Source: Acidobacteriaceae bacterium UBA1307 (GTDB taxonomy: Bacteria > Acidobacteriota > Terriglobia > Terriglobales > Acidobacteriaceae). Taken from it: 58,448 nucleotides of DNA. The stretch lies in NCBI GenBank assembly GCA_002307235.1, contig DBTV01000035.1, positions 6,715 to 65,162 on the forward strand. The letters are read 5' to 3'. The notes under the pieces were generated by a model. That model was not told the DNA's origin. It saw only the letters and a list, made by a program, of their open reading frames with translations, and made no database searches. The translations under genes and the position numbers were made by a program. This document shows positions 49,774 through 57,913 of the stretch, one piece after another. Position 1 is the first letter of the stretch, and every line of letters begins with the position of its first letter.

Positions 49774-50547
49774 ATGGATAAGGGAAGTATTGGCGGAGTC
49801 TTTGTAGCGGTCGCGGGTATCTTGGCCGGCTTGCTGATTGAGGGGGGAAATCTAGGCCAGATTCTGCAACCTACCGCGGCGCTGATCGTGTTCGGCGGAA
49901 CCTTGGGTGCCGTGCTGCTTCAGTTTCCGCTGAAGACGGTGATTGCGGCTTTTGGCGGTTTGGGGCATATCTTTGCAGCGCCCCGCAAACATGATTCGCA
50001 ACTGGTGAATCTTCTGGTTTCCTTTGCCAACAAGGCGCGTCGCAACGGAGTGGTTTCGTTGGACTCGGATCTGAAGACGATTCAGGATCCGTTTCTGAAG
50101 CAGTCTCTGATGCTGGCCGTCGATGGTACCGAGCCGGTGGAGCTGCGCAAGATCATGCGCGTCAGTCTTGATTCGCAACTGGAGAGCGAAGAACAGTTGC
50201 CCGCGGTCTTTGAGTCAGCGGGGGGCTTTTCGCCGACGGTGGGCATTCTAGGTGCGGTGCTGGGCCTGATCCAGGTGATGCAGCATCTGGATAACATCAA
50301 CGAGGTAGGTCGCGGCATTGCCGTTGCCTTCGTCGCGACGATTTATGGCGTGGGTATCGCGAACCTGTTTTTTCTTCCCTTTGCCGGCAAAATGCGCATT
50401 CGCATTCATGACATGCATCGGCGTCGCGAGATGATGCTTGAGGGGGTGGTCTCCATTCTCGAAGGTATTAATCCGCGCATGCTGGAAGTGAAGCTGGGTG
50501 GATTTTTGAATGATGCGGGCAAGAAGAAAGAAGAGGCGGCGATATGA
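49774..50547 (+). CDS. motA: Flagellar motor stator protein MotA
   Basis: A 257-aa, four-helix stator subunit: GGVFVAVAGILAGLLIEGGNLGQILQPTAALIVFGGTLGAVLLQFP at the N-terminus, the cytoplasmic loop with charged residues contacting FliG, and FSPTVGILGAVLGLIQVMQHL then AFVATIYGVGIANLFFLPFAGKM. It forms the ion channel with MotB. Its stop overlaps motB (ATGA). Confidence 0.95.
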   Translation: MDKGSIGGVFVAVAGILAGLLIEGGNLGQILQPTAALIVFGGTLGAVLLQFPLKTVIAAFGGLGHIFAAPRKHDSQLVNLLVSFANKARRNGVVSLDSDLKTIQDPFLKQSLMLAVDGTEPVELRKIMRVSLDSQLESEEQLPAVFESAGGFSPTVGILGAVLGLIQVMQHLDNINEVGRGIAVAFVATIYGVGIANLFFLPFAGKMRIRIHDMHRRREMMLEGVVSILEGINPRMLEVKLGGFLNDAGKKKEEAAI

Positions 50548-51410
50548 GACGACGCTCCTCTCGCAAGCCGAATAGCGAGCGTTGGATGGTCTCGTACGCC
50601 GACTTTGTCACGTTGCTATTTGCGCTGTTTGTCGTGATGTATGCCGTGGCGCGCTCGGAGCAGAATAAAGAGGCGCAGGTGGCAGCGTCGATTGATTCGG
50701 CCTTTCAGTCGTTGGGAATTTTTCCTTCCGCGTCGAAGGATCCGGCGAACGGAGCTGCGGCAAAGAATGGGCCAAGCGCGGCAAGTGGAAGCACGTCTTC
50801 CAGCGAGAAGGCGGCGATGCCGATGAACATCGTGATGGGCGAAGATGTTCTTTCGCCCGCCAAGGTGAAGCAGGATCTCGACAAGCTGCATCAGGAGCTT
50901 GCGCAGAAACTGTCCAATCAGGTGGCGACGCACACGGTTTCGATCAAGATGGGTCGCGATGGTCTGGTGATCAGCTTGCGCGAGGCAGGCTTCTTCGCCT
51001 CTGGTTCTGCGGAGCCTAAACCGGAAACAGTAGAAACGCTGGCCAAAATTGCGGCGTCGCTCGGCAAAACGCCGTATGATCTGCGTGTCGAAGGCGATAC
51101 CGACAACATCCCGATTCACACGTCGCAATTTGCGTCGAACTGGGAGCTGTCGACGGCGCGTGCGACGCGTATTGCGCGCATGATGCTAGCCTCGAATGTG
51201 ATTACGCCAGACCGGCTTTCTGCGGCGGGTTATGCGGAGTTTCATCCGGTGGCCAGCAACGATACGGCCGAAGGTCGCGCGCAGAATCGGCGCGTGGATC
51301 TGGTCGTGTTGCCACGTACGCACATCAACTTTGCCAGCGGCGCGGGACTTCAGGATCCCACCACGGGGCAGCCTTCAGGTCCGTGGCGCAAGGTGACGGA
51401 TGACAAGTAG
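50544..51410 (+). CDS. motB: Flagellar motor stator protein MotB
   Basis: A 288-aa protein with N-terminal WMVSYADFVTLLFALFVVMYAVA, where D20 is the ion-binding Asp, a Lys/Ser-rich linker, then a plug and a peptidoglycan-binding OmpA domain (DNIPIHTSQFASNWELSTARATRIARMMLA, RRVDLVV). It anchors the stator to the cell wall. Coupling ion (H+ or Na+) not decided from sequence. Translationally coupled to motA. Confidence 0.95.
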   Translation: MRRRSSRKPNSERWMVSYADFVTLLFALFVVMYAVARSEQNKEAQVAASIDSAFQSLGIFPSASKDPANGAAAKNGPSAASGSTSSSEKAAMPMNIVMGEDVLSPAKVKQDLDKLHQELAQKLSNQVATHTVSIKMGRDGLVISLREAGFFASGSAEPKPETVETLAKIAASLGKTPYDLRVEGDTDNIPIHTSQFASNWELSTARATRIARMMLASNVITPDRLSAAGYAEFHPVASNDTAEGRAQNRRVDLVVLPRTHINFASGAGLQDPTTGQPSGPWRKVTDDK

Positions 51411-51436
51411 AAAATAGTCTGCAATTTTCTTTGATG

Positions 51437-51472
51437 AATCCCGTGCAGATTTCTTGCACGGGATTGTTTTTT
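51437..51472. terminator. Terminator between motB and yjbQ
   Basis: AATCCCGTGCA / TGCACGGGATT, perfect 11-bp stem, 7-nt loop, followed by GTTTTTT. Confidence 0.92.
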
Positions 51473-51479
51473 GCGCGTG

Positions 51480-51899
51480 TTATTTTTCGATGCCGAGAAC
51501 CTTGACGATGACGCGCTTGGGGCGCTGGCCGTCGAATTCGGCATAAAAGACGCGTTGCCATGTGCCGAGATCGAGGTGACCGCCGGTGACGGGCAGCGTG
51601 GTTTCGTGATGCAGTAGAAGTGACTTCAGGTGCGCATCGCCGTTGTCCTCGCCGGTGCGATGGTGCTTGTAGTCGGGGCGCGCCGGAGCGAGCTCGTCGA
51701 GCCACTGGCCAATGTCTTCGATCAGGCCGTCTTCAAGATCGTTGACGTAAATGGCTGCGGTGATGTGCATGGGGGAGACGAAGCAGAGACCGTCGTCGAC
51801 GCCGCTGCGCCGGACAACGGCTTCGACCTTGTCGGTGATGTGGACCATTTCCCGCGGTTTGCGGGTTTCAATGATCAGATATTCGGTGTGGCTCTTCAT
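51480..51899 (-). CDS. YjbQ/UPF0047-family protein
   Basis: A 139-aa protein with FVSPMHITAAIYVNDLEDGLIEDIGQWLDELAP, HHRTGEDNGDAHLKSLLLHHETTLPVTGGHLDLGTWQRVFYAEFDGQRPKRVIVKVLG: the YjbQ signature of three clustered His and the HLDLGTWQ loop. Some members have weak thiamin phosphate synthase activity; the physiological role is unresolved. GAGGAA precedes the ATG at 51899. Confidence 0.92.
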   Translation of the reverse strand: MKSHTEYLIIETRKPREMVHITDKVEAVVRRSGVDDGLCFVSPMHITAAIYVNDLEDGLIEDIGQWLDELAPARPDYKHHRTGEDNGDAHLKSLLLHHETTLPVTGGHLDLGTWQRVFYAEFDGQRPKRVIVKVLGIEK

Positions 51900-52014
51900 G
51901 GATTCCTCGGAGCTGTCGGTGTGCGCGGGGGCAACCGGATACACTCACGCAGAGTGCGTTGTTCGTTTGCTCCGTGCTGGTTTTACTATCCTACTCAAAG
52001 CTGGGAGGTGGAGC

Positions 52015-52767
52015 GTGAAAATGCACGCGAACGAATCCGGCGCGATACGGAGAGCGTTCATGAAGACAGGCTCAGGGAGAGCGGGGCAACAAGCGGCACG
52101 GCGTCTGCGCCGGATGCATGATCTGCTGGCCGCGGCGTACGGACCGCAGCACTGGTGGCCGGCTGCGACGCCGTTGGAGATGATTCTGGGGGCGTATCTG
52201 ACGCAAAACACCGCGTGGAAAGCGGTCGAACGCTCGCTCGAAAATCTGCGCCGCGCCGAGGCGCTGACGGTCGAGGGGATTCGTGCGCTCTCGGTCGATG
52301 CTCTGCGCGTGTTGATTCAGCCATCGGGGTTTTATCAACGCAAGGCGCCGTCGATCAAGGCGTTTGTGGCCTTGCTCGATGCGGAGTTTTCTGGTTCGCT
52401 TGAAGCGATGGCGCAGATGCCGAGCGAGGCTCTGCGCGCGAAGCTTCTGGCACTGCCCGGGGTTGGGCCGGAGACGGCGGACGCGATTTTGCTGTATGCG
52501 CTGGGCCACGCCGTGCCCATGGCCGATGAGTATCTGCGGCGGATTGCGACGCGGCACGGGCTGGTCGAAGGAGAGGCGAAGATAGTGCGCTATGAGCATC
52601 TTGCTGCGTTGACGCGCGCAGCTTTCGCAGAGGATTCTGCGGCGCGACGGACAATCTTGTACAACGAATTCCATGCGTTGACGGTGGCGGTAGGCAAGGC
52701 GCATTGCGGCCGCACGGCACGGTGCGAGGGCTGCCCGCTGGAGTGTGATCTTGCCTTGCGGAGTTAA
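52015..52767 (+). CDS. EndoIII-like DNA glycosylase (MagIII-type)
   Basis: A 250-aa HhH-GPD protein. GAYLTQNTAWKAVERSLENL is the N-terminal core, LLALPGVGPETADAILLYALGHAVPMADEYLRRI the helix-hairpin-helix and catalytic loop. The catalytic Asp (MADEYL) is present, but the Lys of bifunctional EndoIII (LPGVGRKTA) is Glu here, so it is probably a monofunctional glycosylase of the MagIII type. The end has C-x5-C-x2-C-x3-C, a slightly shortened iron-sulfur loop compared with C-x6-C-x2-C-x5-C. It removes damaged bases. GTG start with GGAGG 6 nt upstream. Confidence 0.88.
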   Translation: MKMHANESGAIRRAFMKTGSGRAGQQAARRLRRMHDLLAAAYGPQHWWPAATPLEMILGAYLTQNTAWKAVERSLENLRRAEALTVEGIRALSVDALRVLIQPSGFYQRKAPSIKAFVALLDAEFSGSLEAMAQMPSEALRAKLLALPGVGPETADAILLYALGHAVPMADEYLRRIATRHGLVEGEAKIVRYEHLAALTRAAFAEDSAARRTILYNEFHALTVAVGKAHCGRTARCEGCPLECDLALRS

Positions 52768-52829
52768 TCGCATGTTTTCCTCGGCGGGATAATCGCGAGG
52801 GCCGGGCCCAGCGTCGTAAGCTGGAAGGT

Positions 52830-53135
52830 ATGAGCCAGACCCAACCACCCAAGATGAATGTCGTGCAGTCCGAGGATTATCGCGAAACCTACGCCAACAG
52901 CGTGCAGGTGCGTGTGAGCGCGTGGGATTTTCAGTTGACCTTCGGGCTGGCAAGCAGCGAGTCGGCCGAGGAGCTGACGATCAAGAACAGCCAGACGATT
53001 TATTTGAGCCCGCAGCAGGCAAAGGCGTTTTGGAATGTGCTGGGCCAGAATCTGGCGCAGTACGAACACGCTTTTGGTTCGCTCAATCTGGAGCCGAAGC
53101 CGGTGGACCTGTCGCAGCAAGGCCCGGTGAATTAG
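52830..53135 (+). CDS. DUF3467 family protein
   Basis: A 101-aa protein: YANSVQVRVSAWDFQLTFGLASS and TIYLSPQQAKAFWNVLGQNLAQYEHAFGSLNLEP match DUF3467. Function unknown. GGAAGGT precedes the ATG. Confidence 0.85.
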   Translation: MSQTQPPKMNVVQSEDYRETYANSVQVRVSAWDFQLTFGLASSESAEELTIKNSQTIYLSPQQAKAFWNVLGQNLAQYEHAFGSLNLEPKPVDLSQQGPVN

Positions 53136-53170
53136 AGCGGTTTCGATTTTTGCACCAGAGGAATTAGAGA

Positions 53171-53204
53171 AGCCACGGTGGCTTTTTCTCAAGGGAAAAG
53201 CCAC
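53171..53204 (+). other. Mutually exclusive hairpins before GT39
   Basis: AGCCA-CGG-TGGCT with TTTTT (terminator-like) overlaps GTGGCTTTT / AAAAGCCAC (53178-53186 and 53196-53204, 9 bp). Only one can form at a time. Confidence 0.45.
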
Positions 53205-53215
53205 TGGAAGAACTG

Positions 53216-54847
53216 TTGCTGCAAAAAGCAAAGGCGAAAAACGCTGTAGCGCGGGAGCCGGTTGTGCATTTTTCAATACGATTCAAGCCCAGGCCCGGCG
53301 CGCCGTTGCCGTTGTGGATGATCTATCCGCTGATCTTCATGGCGCTGTACGTAACGCACTTCACGCTGCTGAGCCTTCCTTATTATTGGGACGAGGCGGG
53401 CTACTATATTCCCGCGGCGTGGGATTTTCTGCGCACCGGCTCTCTGATTCCGCTGACAACGCTGACCAACGCGCATCCGCCGCTGCCGAGCGTCTATCTG
53501 GCGCTGTGGTGGAAGCTCTCAGGCTTTGCGCCGGAGGTGACGCGCGAGGCGGTGCTGGTGGTTGCCGCGCTGGCGCTGCTGGCCGTTTGGCGGCTGGCGA
53601 TGCGGCTGGTGGGCGAGGCTCAAGTCGCGTTCTGGACGGTGTTGCTGACCGGGCTTTATCCGGTGTGGTTTGCGCAGAGCACGCTGGCCCATGCCGATAT
53701 TTTCGCGGCCTGCTGCCTGCTGTGGGGGCTGGTCTATGCGCTGCCCGGGCGTGGTCGCTGGCCATGGTTTGCCGCCGTCTGGTTTGCGCTGGCCGCGCTG
53801 GCCAAGGAGACATCGATCGTTGTTCCGCTGGCGCTCGGCATCTGCTCGGCCTTCGAGGCGATCCGTGCGCGGGAGAGGAAAAATCTCTGGCGCAGCGTGC
53901 GTGAGGTCCTCTGGTATGCGGCGAGCCTTCTGCCGCTGGTGGGCTGGTATTTGTATCATCGCGCCAAGACGGGCTTTCTCTTTGGCAACCCGGAGTTTCT
54001 GCGCTACAACGCGCAGGCGAATCTGTCGCCGTTGCGCTTTTTGGCGGCCTTCGGGCATCGTTTGCTGCATCTGACGGCGCACATGAATCTTTTTGTGCCG
54101 GTGCTGATGGCGCTGGCAGCTCTTTGGCTGGTGCCGCGCTCTGGCGTGAAGGGCCGTGTGCGCGCGGGGCTCGACCGTGCCGTGCTGGGGCGCATCTTTT
54201 TTCTGCTTTTGGCTGAGGCGGTTTTCTTCAGCATTCTGGGTGGCGCGCTGCTGACGCGGTATCTGTTGCCGATGTTTCCTCTGGTGCTGCTGATGGCGGT
54301 CACGGCGCTCTATCGTCGCGTGCCTTATTGGCAGGGCTTTGCCGCGGTGGCGGCGATGGCCTTTGTCATCGGCCTGTTTGTGAATCCGCCCTATGGATTT
54401 GCTCCCGAGGACAATCTGTCGTACGCGCGTTTTGTGCGGCTGCATCAGGCAGGCATCGTGCAGCTTGAACGGCGTTATCCCGATGCGGCGGTGCTTTCGG
54501 CCTGGCCGATGACGGATGCGTTGACGAAGCCCGAGTTGGGCTATGTGAAAAACTCCTTCGAGACGGTGCCGATCGAGGACTTCAGCGAGGCGCAGATTGC
54601 GCGGGCGGCGGCCGAGCCGGGCCGGTATTCCGCAGCGCTGGTTTTTTCCACCAAGTACGATCCTCCGTCGGCACTGTTCACCTTCGGACCGCGCGGCCGA
54701 GCGCTCGACGAGCGTTATTTTGGCCTGCATAGCGATCTTGCCCCCGAGCAGATTGCGGCGGAGTTGCACGGGACGCTGGTCTGGAAGCGTGAGGACCATG
54801 GCCTGTGGATCGCGCTGATTCGCTTCGACCAGCCGCTCGAGGTGTAG
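53216..54847 (+). CDS. GT39-family (ArnT-like) membrane glycosyltransferase
   Basis: A 543-aa protein with about ten helices. The first periplasmic loop has the family acidic motif (YYWDEAGYYIPAAWDFLRTG, DE pair) and HPPLPSVYLALWW; TLAHADIFAACCLLWGL and LAALAKETSIVVPLAL follow. It moves sugars from polyprenyl phosphate onto an envelope acceptor. Acceptor unknown. The TTG at 53216 gives a 543-aa form with GGAAG upstream; GTG at 53264 and ATG at 53318 are alternatives. Followed 38 nt later by a TPR gene. Confidence 0.85.
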   Translation: MLQKAKAKNAVAREPVVHFSIRFKPRPGAPLPLWMIYPLIFMALYVTHFTLLSLPYYWDEAGYYIPAAWDFLRTGSLIPLTTLTNAHPPLPSVYLALWWKLSGFAPEVTREAVLVVAALALLAVWRLAMRLVGEAQVAFWTVLLTGLYPVWFAQSTLAHADIFAACCLLWGLVYALPGRGRWPWFAAVWFALAALAKETSIVVPLALGICSAFEAIRARERKNLWRSVREVLWYAASLLPLVGWYLYHRAKTGFLFGNPEFLRYNAQANLSPLRFLAAFGHRLLHLTAHMNLFVPVLMALAALWLVPRSGVKGRVRAGLDRAVLGRIFFLLLAEAVFFSILGGALLTRYLLPMFPLVLLMAVTALYRRVPYWQGFAAVAAMAFVIGLFVNPPYGFAPEDNLSYARFVRLHQAGIVQLERRYPDAAVLSAWPMTDALTKPELGYVKNSFETVPIEDFSEAQIARAAAEPGRYSAALVFSTKYDPPSALFTFGPRGRALDERYFGLHSDLAPEQIAAELHGTLVWKREDHGLWIALIRFDQPLEV

Positions 54848-54870
54848 CGCCCATTCGAGGCCGCACCGCC

Positions 54871-54876
54871 TATAAT
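54871..54876 (+). promoter_or_regulatory. -10 box 9 nt before the TPR gene
   Basis: TATAAT (perfect consensus), 9 nt, GTG; no ribosome-binding site. Confidence 0.48.
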
Positions 54877-54885
54877 CGATCTGAC

Positions 54886-56499
54886 GTGAGTACTCTTTTT
54901 GCAATGCGCCTTCGTCGCGCGGTGCTGGGGTTAGCCGCCCTGGCGCTCGTGCTGTCGTTCGTTCCGGCTCTTCGCGCTCAGTCCGAGGCTGTGGCTTCGG
55001 ATGAGACGGGGCACGGTCGTATCCTGCTGGTTTTGCCCTTCGACAATCGCAGTGGGCAGCCGAGCCTGGAATGGATTCGCGAGGCCGCTTCGGACTTGTT
55101 GGCGCGCCGTTTTGCATCGGCTGGTTTTGCGCCGATGAGCCGCGTTGATCGCCGTTATGCGCTTGACCATCTGGGGTTGCCGGAGAATTTTCAGCCGACG
55201 CGCGCCAGTTCGCTCAAGCTGGCGCAGACGCTCGACGCGGATTCGATTATTGTCGGAAACTTTTTGGTCGATGGCACGCAACTGGTGGCCGAGGCGCGGT
55301 TGGTCGACGTGCCGCACCTGCGCATGGGCACGGCAGTGACCGTGCGTGGGCCGCTGAACAGCATGTTCGACGTCTTCGATTCGCTGGCCTGGAAGCTGAC
55401 GCGCCAACTCGACCCCAACTTTAACGTGGCGGAAGAGACCTTTATCGCGGCCAGCAAGGGAATTCGCGTGGATGCCTATGAGCAGTACATTCGAGGCATC
55501 ATTGAACCGGATCAGGCCGAGCGGCTGCAGCATCTGCAGAAGGCCGTCGCGATCAGCACGAGCCTGAGTTCGGCGTGGATGGCGCTGGGGCGCGAGTACT
55601 ACAACCGTCAGCAGTATGAGCAGGCGGCCACGGCCTTTTCCAAGGTGAGTCGCGGGGATCGCGATGCACTCGAGGCAGGCTTTTATCGCGGCCTTTCGCA
55701 GTTGTTTTCGGGCGATTATCCTGGCGCGGAAAAGTCCTTTGCGGCAGTGGCAGCCACTTTGCCCCTTGCCGAGGTGCTCAACAATCAGGGCGTTGCCGTC
55801 AGCCGTCAGGGCCATGATGGAACCGAACTGTTTATGACGGCGGCGAAGTCGGATCCGAATGCCTCCGACTATCACTTCAATCTGGCGGTCAGCCTGAAGC
55901 GCCATGGACAGACGGCGGGCGCGCTGAATGAATTGAATGAGTATTTGAAGCTGCGCCCTTCCGACAGCGAGGCGTTGAACCTGCAATCGGCCTGGAAGGC
56001 CACGACCGCATTGAACGTGCCGGTGGATCCTTTGGAGCGCATCGTGCGCAGCTTCGATGCGGCGGCATTTCGTCAGGCCGAGCAGATGATGGAGCAGATG
56101 GACGCGCAGAAGTTGGCTGCTCTGGCACCGAAGGAACGAGCGGAGAAACTTGCGGAGCACGGCGAGGATTATCTTGATCGCGGATTGCTGCTCGAGGCCG
56201 AGCGTCAATTTCAGTCGGCAGTGAGCGATGACAGCAAGTGCGTCAGAGCGCACATTGGTCTGGCGAAGATTCGCGAACATGCGGGCGACCTGGAGGCGGC
56301 GCGCAAAGAGGTTCGCGCGGCCTTGCATCAGAAGCCGACCGCCGAGGCGTACGTGATTCTGGGCCGCATCGATCTGGCGGCAAATCACAACGAGGACGCG
56401 CGCAATGACCTGAACGAGGCGCTCAAACTCGATGCGGTCAGCCAGCCTGCGCGAGCGTTGATGAAGCAGCTTGAATCCAAAGATGGGCCGGGGAAATAG
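54886..56499 (+). CDS. Secreted TPR protein
   Basis: About 537 aa. A leaderless GTG is likely, with ATG at 54904 as the alternative. Signal peptide MRLRRAVLGLAALALVLSFVPALRAQ. Residues 40-190 resemble a FlgO-like/TolB-like domain (ILLVLPFDNRSGQPSLEWIREAASDLLARRF, LDADSIIVGNFLVDGTQLVAEARLVD). After that come TPR units (SLSSAWMALGREYYNRQQYEQAATAF; AEVLNNQGVAVSRQGHDGTELF; NFNLAVSLKRHGQTAGALNELNEYL) and a C-terminal set. It is a periplasmic scaffold; partner unknown. NfeD follows. Confidence 0.82.
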   Translation: MSTLFAMRLRRAVLGLAALALVLSFVPALRAQSEAVASDETGHGRILLVLPFDNRSGQPSLEWIREAASDLLARRFASAGFAPMSRVDRRYALDHLGLPENFQPTRASSLKLAQTLDADSIIVGNFLVDGTQLVAEARLVDVPHLRMGTAVTVRGPLNSMFDVFDSLAWKLTRQLDPNFNVAEETFIAASKGIRVDAYEQYIRGIIEPDQAERLQHLQKAVAISTSLSSAWMALGREYYNRQQYEQAATAFSKVSRGDRDALEAGFYRGLSQLFSGDYPGAEKSFAAVAATLPLAEVLNNQGVAVSRQGHDGTELFMTAAKSDPNASDYHFNLAVSLKRHGQTAGALNELNEYLKLRPSDSEALNLQSAWKATTALNVPVDPLERIVRSFDAAAFRQAEQMMEQMDAQKLAALAPKERAEKLAEHGEDYLDRGLLLEAERQFQSAVSDDSKCVRAHIGLAKIREHAGDLEAARKEVRAALHQKPTAEAYVILGRIDLAANHNEDARNDLNEALKLDAVSQPARALMKQLESKDGPGK

Positions 56500-56536
56500 A
56501 ATCGAACAGCGAAGGATCAAGGGGCAGGAGATGCAC

Positions 56537-57859
56537 ATGCGTTTCGGCTCAATGATTGCAAAAGCATTTTTCGGGCTTCTGTGTGTGGCACTGGGAATCA
56601 TTTCCGTGGGCCGCGCGCAGAGGCCCGATGCGCAAGCGGTGGTCGTGAAGCTGGTGCTGGCCGACACGATGCAGCCGATGACGCAAGAGATTGTGGCGCG
56701 CGCCATTGCCCATGCCGAGTCGCGCGGTGCTCAGGCGTTGGTGATTGAACTGAATACGCCGGGAGGCCTGCTCGATTCGACGCGCGCAATGGTCGGCGCC
56801 ATTCTCTCGTCGCGTGCGCCGGTCATCGTGTATGTTTCCCCATCAGGCGCGCGCGCCGGTTCGGCGGGGTTCTTTCTGCTGGAGGCCGCGGACGTTGCGG
56901 CAATGGCGCCGGGAACGAACGCGGGTGCTGCTCATCCCGTGGCAGGATTCGGGACAATGGATGAGACCATAGCGCAGAAGGTGACCAATGACGCCGAGGC
57001 TTTTCTGCGCTCGTATGTCGCGCGCCGCAATCGCAATGTTGAGGCCGCAACCGAGGCTGTGCGTGCTTCGCGCTCTTATAGCGCCGACGAAGCGCTTGCA
57101 GGGCACCTCGTCGATTTGACTGCGGCGAGCGATGCAGAGCTTGTGGCGCGGCTGGATGGAAAAACAGTGGCGCGCATCGATGGCTCGCGGATGATATTGC
57201 ATCTGGCGGGCGCGCGGATCGAGGAGTTTCAGCCCTCTCTGCGCGAAAAATTGCTCGACTGGCTCATGAATCCGAATATCGCGCTGCTGTTTTTGGTGGG
57301 TGGTGCATTGCTCATTTATCTGGAATTCAATGTGCCGGGAACCATTGTGCCGGGCGCGCTGGGCGCGGTAATGGTGCTGGTTTCCGTCTTTGCGCTGAAT
57401 CTTCTTCCTGTCCGTTTTACCGCGATTCTGCTGCTGATTGCCGCTGCGGTTCTTCTTTCGCTTGAGGCGAAGATGGGCGGGCACGGCGTGTTGGCGACGG
57501 CCGGAATTCTGAGCCTTGGCTTTGGTCTTCTGACGCTGGTGAACGCACCGATTGAGCAGATGCGCGTGAACCCCTGGCTTGCCTTTGCCGCAAGTACGGG
57601 CTTTGGGGCCATCACCGTTTTTTTGTTGCGGCTGGCCTTGCGTGCCCGCAAGAGCAAGTTTCGGCTCGGGGCGGAGGCTCTGGTCGGCCGTTGTGCCGTG
57701 GCCATGGAGCCGCTTGCGCCGGAGGGGCACGTGCTGGTCGAAGGGGAAATCTGGAATGCGGTCGCGGCCCAGCCTCTGCCGAAAGGGGCGGAGGTGCGTG
57801 TGATTGCCTGCGAACAGAGCCGTCTGCGCGTGGAAGCAGAAGTTGCTGCATTGCGCTAG
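56537..57859 (+). CDS. NfeD membrane protease (long form)
   Basis: A 440-aa NfeD with an N-terminal ClpP-like Ser-Lys protease domain: LVIELNTPGGLLDSTRAMVGAILSSRAPVIVYVSPSGARAGSAG, with catalytic Ser in GSAG, and Lys in IAQKVTND matching PH1510 K138. Then four helices and an OB-fold NfeD domain (ALVGRCAVAMEPLAPEGHVLVEGEIWNAVA). It cleaves SPFH partners such as slipin, which follows. The ATG at 56537 is chosen because AGGAG is 6 nt upstream; ATG at 56531 is possible. Confidence 0.92.
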   Translation: MRFGSMIAKAFFGLLCVALGIISVGRAQRPDAQAVVVKLVLADTMQPMTQEIVARAIAHAESRGAQALVIELNTPGGLLDSTRAMVGAILSSRAPVIVYVSPSGARAGSAGFFLLEAADVAAMAPGTNAGAAHPVAGFGTMDETIAQKVTNDAEAFLRSYVARRNRNVEAATEAVRASRSYSADEALAGHLVDLTAASDAELVARLDGKTVARIDGSRMILHLAGARIEEFQPSLREKLLDWLMNPNIALLFLVGGALLIYLEFNVPGTIVPGALGAVMVLVSVFALNLLPVRFTAILLLIAAAVLLSLEAKMGGHGVLATAGILSLGFGLLTLVNAPIEQMRVNPWLAFAASTGFGAITVFLLRLALRARKSKFRLGAEALVGRCAVAMEPLAPEGHVLVEGEIWNAVAAQPLPKGAEVRVIACEQSRLRVEAEVAALR

Positions 57860-57913
57860 CTCCATGGGAGTAGAATTCCAGCAACCGAACCACGGTTCAC
57901 TGCGAGGGAATCT

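Noticed and set aside
53519..55117. 532-aa antisense frame over the GT39 gene
   Set aside because: Arg/Gln-rich, no motif, spans two plus-strand genes and the gap between them.
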